Shown one piece after another: positions 43,655 to 47,077 of a stretch of DNA of 47,077 nt (the first letter of the stretch is position 1; the number at the start of each line of letters is the position of its first letter). Made by a program: the position numbers and the translations under genes. The notes beneath the pieces were generated by a model, which was given only the letters and a program-made list of their open reading frames with translations, did no database searches and had not been told where the DNA came from. The stretch is from Stemphylium vesicarium (lineage: Eukaryota > Ascomycota > Dothideomycetes > Pleosporales > Pleosporaceae), in assembly GCA_004380135.1 (NCBI GenBank), contig QXCR01000197.1, forward strand, positions 1 through 47,077, in the 5' to 3' direction.

Positions 43655-45876
43655 TCACAACTTCGCCTTCACTTCTACGTTTCCCTTGAGGATGGGATCA
43701 ACCCACTTCTTCCAGCCTTCTTGCACGCCACCGTTCTTCCAAGCGTTCTTGTTTATGGGCAACTGCTCTACCCAGCGCATGATGTTCTCATAGACGTTGC
43801 CATCGTACATACCGATTGCACTGCATAGACTGGCATCTGAGAAGTCCCAGGCATCAGTGAGTGCGATAGCCTCTGGTAGAAGCTGACCAAGTAGACCGTT
43901 GACGAGCGAGCGGATGTTGTCTAGTTGAGGCGACGATAGATATGGTGGAAGATCGCCGGAAGTCTCGATGAAAGACAGCGCGTCAACAGAGCGCGGATTT
44001 ATGATGGTGGAGAGAGCGAAGAGTGAGCAGATTTGCTTCAGAACATCCTGGAGGCCAGAAGAGGTGCGACCAGGTAAGAAAGAGATAGTCTCGTGAAACG
44101 ACTTTAGGATGAAGTACTCGATGTGCGCTCGCGACGCGGAGATTAGCAATACCATATGCTCACTCCAGGCATCCGCCGGAGATTTACCTGTGGCTCGAAT
44201 CACAGCATGCGCCTTCAACACTGTGCGGTGTGCGCGATCTCGGAAGATGGTAAGCTGAGTGTCAGGCACAAGGAACTGTTCGCCTTGTGCTGTACAAGCC
44301 TTATTTGGATCGTCGAGGTCGGCCAAATACCGAACCTGCGGCTCAATAGTATCGCCATCTTGGAGGCGATCCAGTTGCTTGAGCAGATGGCGGCCAACCT
44401 GCTGCCATAGGACATAATTCTCTCCCTCGAACGTGGCCCCACCAGCCAAAGCACCGATGATATCAGGAAGGCCCGAGGTTGCCATGTATCCATGACCACC
44501 GCACATCTTGCGGGCATCTTCAGCGCCATCGACCGCTTCAGAAGTGACGTAGGCTTTCAGTCCAGCGGTAAGTGCGTGTACAGATGGCAGAAGCGAATGA
44601 TCATTCTTGCTCTGCATCTCACGGAGCTTGTTGTATTCACCGTCGCAGATGCGCGAGGCGAAGAACATGGCGTAGGTCTTCGAAAGTAAACTGAGCAAGC
44701 GGAAGTGTTGGTGTTTGTACTGGATAATGGTAGCTTCATTGTTGAAGGCGTCTGCGGGACCGAGACCTTGTTGTCGTACGGCGGAGTAGCGTGTCGCGAT
44801 CGTCAAGGCTTGTGCTAGTTGTAAAGAGAAGACGCCAGGCATCTTACTACGCACGAGCAGCATTACCGAGTAGGAGAGTTTCGCGCGAAGTGGGTCTTTG
44901 GTGAATGTGCCGTCACGTCCAAGTTGGCTGTGAGCCATGAGCATGTGTGATCGAGGTATCCGAACGTGGTCGAAAGAGGCAAAACCATTGTCTGCTTCAT
45001 TGTATCTGTATCAATCGTTAGTATTGTTATGTCGACAAATCCCAGCGACGATTTACTTACCCAAGCTTCAAGCCGACATCACCCATCTTGATGCCGGCCA
45101 TTGGAGAACCGTCTTCCACGGACCTCAGCTGAATAACGAAGATGTGTGGCCCGTGATCCTCACCGCCAACAATGAGTCTAGCCATGACTGTTCCATGTGT
45201 GGTAGAGAAGCCTAGACCCGCGGGCCAGAACTTGGTCGAAGAAATTGTTGGAGAGTTAACAACGAATCCGTCGGCGTCTTTGTCGAAAGTGGCAGTAGTC
45301 TCGATGCCGCGTACAAAGGAACCATGGCCGAGCTCAGTTTGTGCATATGTACCGAGTATTCTTCCAGCTCGAGCGAGGGGGAGCCACTTTGCCTTTTGCT
45401 CCGGGGTGCCATTGTGCTCCATGCCAGGCTCGAATAGTATAGCCTTGTGGCCAAAGGGACTAGATAGGGTCGTTAGTTAGTACTTCAAGTTCGTCGCAAA
45501 TCCGCTTACCTAGCATTGATGAGATTGTAGCGCGGAGTGATCCAGACGAAATGTTCGTGACCATACGCCACCATGTCATCCAGACAAACCTTCCCCATTT
45601 CTAGGCCTTGTTCGAATTGATTTTCGCGGGAGGTCTCGGTGTAGCAACGCGGTAGCTTGGTAGTATCGTATGTACCAAGTGCCTTCTCCACACGTTCCAA
45701 AGCAGCACGGCGCTCATTCGCAATGCGTTCGCTGGCGCAAGTGTTAGTTACATGAAGTCAATGGAGAATCCGAGCCAAGCTTACCTTCCCCACAATAAAG
45801 ATGTGAGTTCTTGCGTATTGATAGAGGCCGAAGCCCTTGCCTTGTGCATCAGCGCGACCTGTTGGTTCTCTGCCAT
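43655..45876 (-). CDS. Peroxisomal acyl-CoA oxidase, 687 aa
   Basis: Four exons (minus): 45876-45785, 45731-45510, 45459-45061 and 45005-43655, with introns of 53, 50 and 55 bp. The enzyme catalyses the first, FAD-dependent step of peroxisomal fatty-acid beta-oxidation, making trans-2-enoyl-CoA and H2O2. Seen: the flavin-domain TYAQTELGHGSFVRGIETTATFD and PAGLGFSTTHGTVMARL blocks, DNGFASFDHVRIPRSHML, and the C-terminal CGGHGYMATSGLPDIIG followed by TFEGEN, whose Glu is the catalytic base in the family. The protein ends in AKL, a type-1 peroxisomal targeting signal. Length is normal (about 660-700). I chose the ATG at 45876 (MAENQQVALMHKARAS); the same frame is open upstream to an ATG at 46071, but that extension looks non-coding. 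Confidence 0.94.
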
Positions 45877-46790
45877 CTTGATTCGAGCTTCGGCAAGTTG
45901 AAATTTCAGCGAGGAATGGAAAAAGGGCTGGAGGTTGAGGTCAAGGTTGAGGCACGAGTGAGAGCTGGAAAAACCCAGTTTGCGGGGGAACAATTGAAGA
46001 AAATGGCGAAGGGGTGATAAAAGAGGAACGAAGAGAGGGGCGGTGGGCGAGCGCGCTGTGACTCCATTCACTATGCGCTTTGCGCGATACTGTTACAGGC
46101 CTGCCCTTGAAGTACCCAGCAAGGAGGGTGTCCCACATCTCCAATTCACCAGCATTTCGATAGGGACAGGCTGTGCGTGAATTCCCTTCTGCAGGGAGTG
46201 TGTCAGGCACAATCTTACAGTGAACGAGTCCATCTGCAATGAGGGGACGTGGCCGCGGAGATTTTCACGCTTGGGACATGTCCCTTCGATCGCGCATACA
46301 TCTGACAGCTCAACCCATCCTGCATGATAAGATCAACGTCTATTCGAATGCCGGTACTCGCGCGTCCGTTGGGCTGTGATGGGGTCGAACATATCACATG
46401 GCTGTCGTTGAGTGTGATAATGTGATAACACCAACCCCATAATCAGACTTGTAGAATGAATTGAGTTAAGATACATGACCGACACGGTACTCAAAGTCAA
46501 TTCAGTCGCGTTGACTCGAGAGCGACCTGGCTGTAATCTCTTTACGCAAGGGGTGCCCTTGATAGCGCCGCAAACAACTATTTCTCAGCCATACCTAGAC
46601 GTAGGGACGTGTCCATTGTTTTACATCCTTTTTGTCGCTCGAAGCTCGATCGCGAAATCGCAGTAGATTTCCAAAAAGAAACAGTAGATTCGAAGATTTA
46701 ATCTTCGGTGTGATCAAGATGCGAGTATAGCAGCGACCTCGGTCCTTGGTAGCCGCGCCTCATACTTCGAAGTCGAGGGCAGACTTGCTA
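45877..46790. other. Promoter of acyl-CoA oxidase and gene-free DNA
   Basis: About 0.9 kb with no supportable gene. The part nearest 45876 is the acyl-CoA oxidase leader and promoter. At 46690-46704 GAAGATTTAATCTTC is a short perfect palindrome, close to the presumed transposon edge, and CAGTAGATT occurs twice (46661 and 46682). Confidence 0.45.
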
Positions 46791-46955
46791 TCAGTCAGTT
46801 CAGTCAGTCCGGAGGGCTCCGGACTGACTGAACTGATGTTTGAAGGTCACTGAACTGGACTGAACTGACTGCCAAGACTTTTTAGGTACATTAAAACTGA
46901 CTGAACTGAACTGAACTTGCTGCTGCTACGGACTGACTGAACTGAACTGGACTAA
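46791..46955. repeat. Subterminal array of GACTGAACT-type motifs with 18-bp hairpin
   Basis: The 18-bp arms 46796-46813 and 46818-46835 (CAGTTCAGTCAGTCCGGA and its complement) flank a 4-base GGGC loop without mismatch. To the right, GACTGAACTG-like units recur around 46849-46871, 46895-46916 and 46931-46952, mostly in one orientation, interspersed with unrelated bases. Such clusters could be transposase-binding sites. Confidence 0.85.
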
Positions 46956-47077
46956 CCTACATTAGGTTAACTAATGTCGAACTGGGACAGCTGCTCTTGT
47001 ATTTTTGAAATTTCTTCCTCTGATAGTACACGTGCTGGCCCATAAGTAGACGTGGTTACTGGCTGTATACCAAGCCT
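46792..47077. mobile_element. One end of a DNA transposon (possibly hAT-like), cut by the window
   Basis: From about 46792 the sequence changes to dense copies of a CTGAACTGA/CAGTTCAG motif, a hairpin, and then the 3' end of a minus-strand protein running in from the right. Terminal or subterminal arrays of a short motif next to the end of a coding region are typical of cut-and-paste elements, especially hAT-type. The likely outermost bases are CAGTCAGTTCAG at 46792. The other terminus and the target-site duplication lie outside the window, so the family is unproven. Confidence 0.55.
46967..47077 (-). CDS. Partial protein C-terminus, probable transposase
   Basis: The last 36 codons of a minus-strand frame entering from the right edge, with TAA at 46967-46969. 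The visible tail (GIQPVTTSTYGPARVLSEEE, then ISKIQEQLSQFDIS) is charged and helix-like and does not look like random frame sequence. Its position immediately inside the motif array suggests it belongs to the transposon, as transposase or an accessory protein. No catalytic motif is visible in this fragment. Confidence 0.5.
   Translation of the reverse strand, partial: RLGIQPVTTSTYGPARVLSEEEISKIQEQLSQFDIS

Noticed and set aside
45877..46071. 65-residue N-terminal extension of acyl-CoA oxidase from the ATG at 46071
   Set aside because: The extension is low-complexity Pro/Phe/Leu/Ser sequence unlike the family's start, while the ATG at 45876 gives a normal-length protein.
1..47077. Secondary-metabolite cluster, CRISPR array, prophage or toxin-antitoxin system
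   Set aside because: No polyketide, peptide-synthetase or terpene core enzyme, no regularly spaced repeats, and the gene structure is eukaryotic throughout.

Overview
The window reads as nuclear DNA of a filamentous ascomycete. Its genes have short introns (46-80 bp, with two exceptions) carrying GT..CTAAC/CTGAY..AG signals. They include a Zn2Cys6 regulator, a heterochromatin protein 1, a peroxisomal acyl-CoA oxidase ending in AKL and an EthD-like protein. The overall flavour (Mks1-type DUF1752/DUF3295 protein, secreted BBE-type flavoprotein, fungal Fringe-like glycosyltransferase) fits Pezizomycotina, probably Dothideomycetes/Pleosporales. The order-level guess is inference.

Layout. 1-104 is a long foldback. 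754-3204 (-) is a five-exon Zn2Cys6 transcription factor. 3.2-11.8 kb is gene-poor DNA of ordinary base composition that holds one stretch (8.9-9.9 kb) looking like a decayed gene. 11849-13620 (+) is an Mks1-like regulator. 13.6-22.4 kb is a second gene-poor block. 22462-24095 (+) is a secreted FAD-linked oxidoreductase. 24420-24548 (-) is a possible micropeptide behind a clear TATA box. 25310-27412 (-) is a type II membrane glycosyltransferase, and 27993-28994 (-) an unknown protein. 30735-30878 (+) is a 47-residue single-pass membrane micropeptide with a long leader and a possible leader intron. 32050-33035 (-) HP1 and 33412-36104 (+) CCT5 are divergent over a 376-bp shared promoter. 36.1-38.5 kb is mostly non-coding with one small spliced ORF candidate. 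38522-39382 (+) is a C2H2 zinc-finger protein, 40293-41164 (+) a two-repeat EthD-like protein, 41440-42717 (-) a disordered basic protein and 43655-45876 (-) acyl-CoA oxidase. The right edge (from about 46792) enters a DNA transposon: dense GACTGAACT-type repeats, a hairpin and the last 36 codons of a protein running off the window.

The genes do not form an obvious pathway or biosynthetic cluster; they are a mixture of housekeeping (CCT5, HP1, acyl-CoA oxidase) and regulatory or secreted functions. The items most worth following are the transmembrane micropeptide, the in-frame 54-nt GC-AG intron inside the HP1 chromoshadow domain, the 4-nt and 7-nt first coding exons of the divergent CCT5/HP1 pair, the two exceptionally long CCT5 introns, the decayed gene at 9 kb and the transposon end. 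All exon joins were deduced by eye from splice signals, frame and family knowledge; no alignment or transcript data were available.
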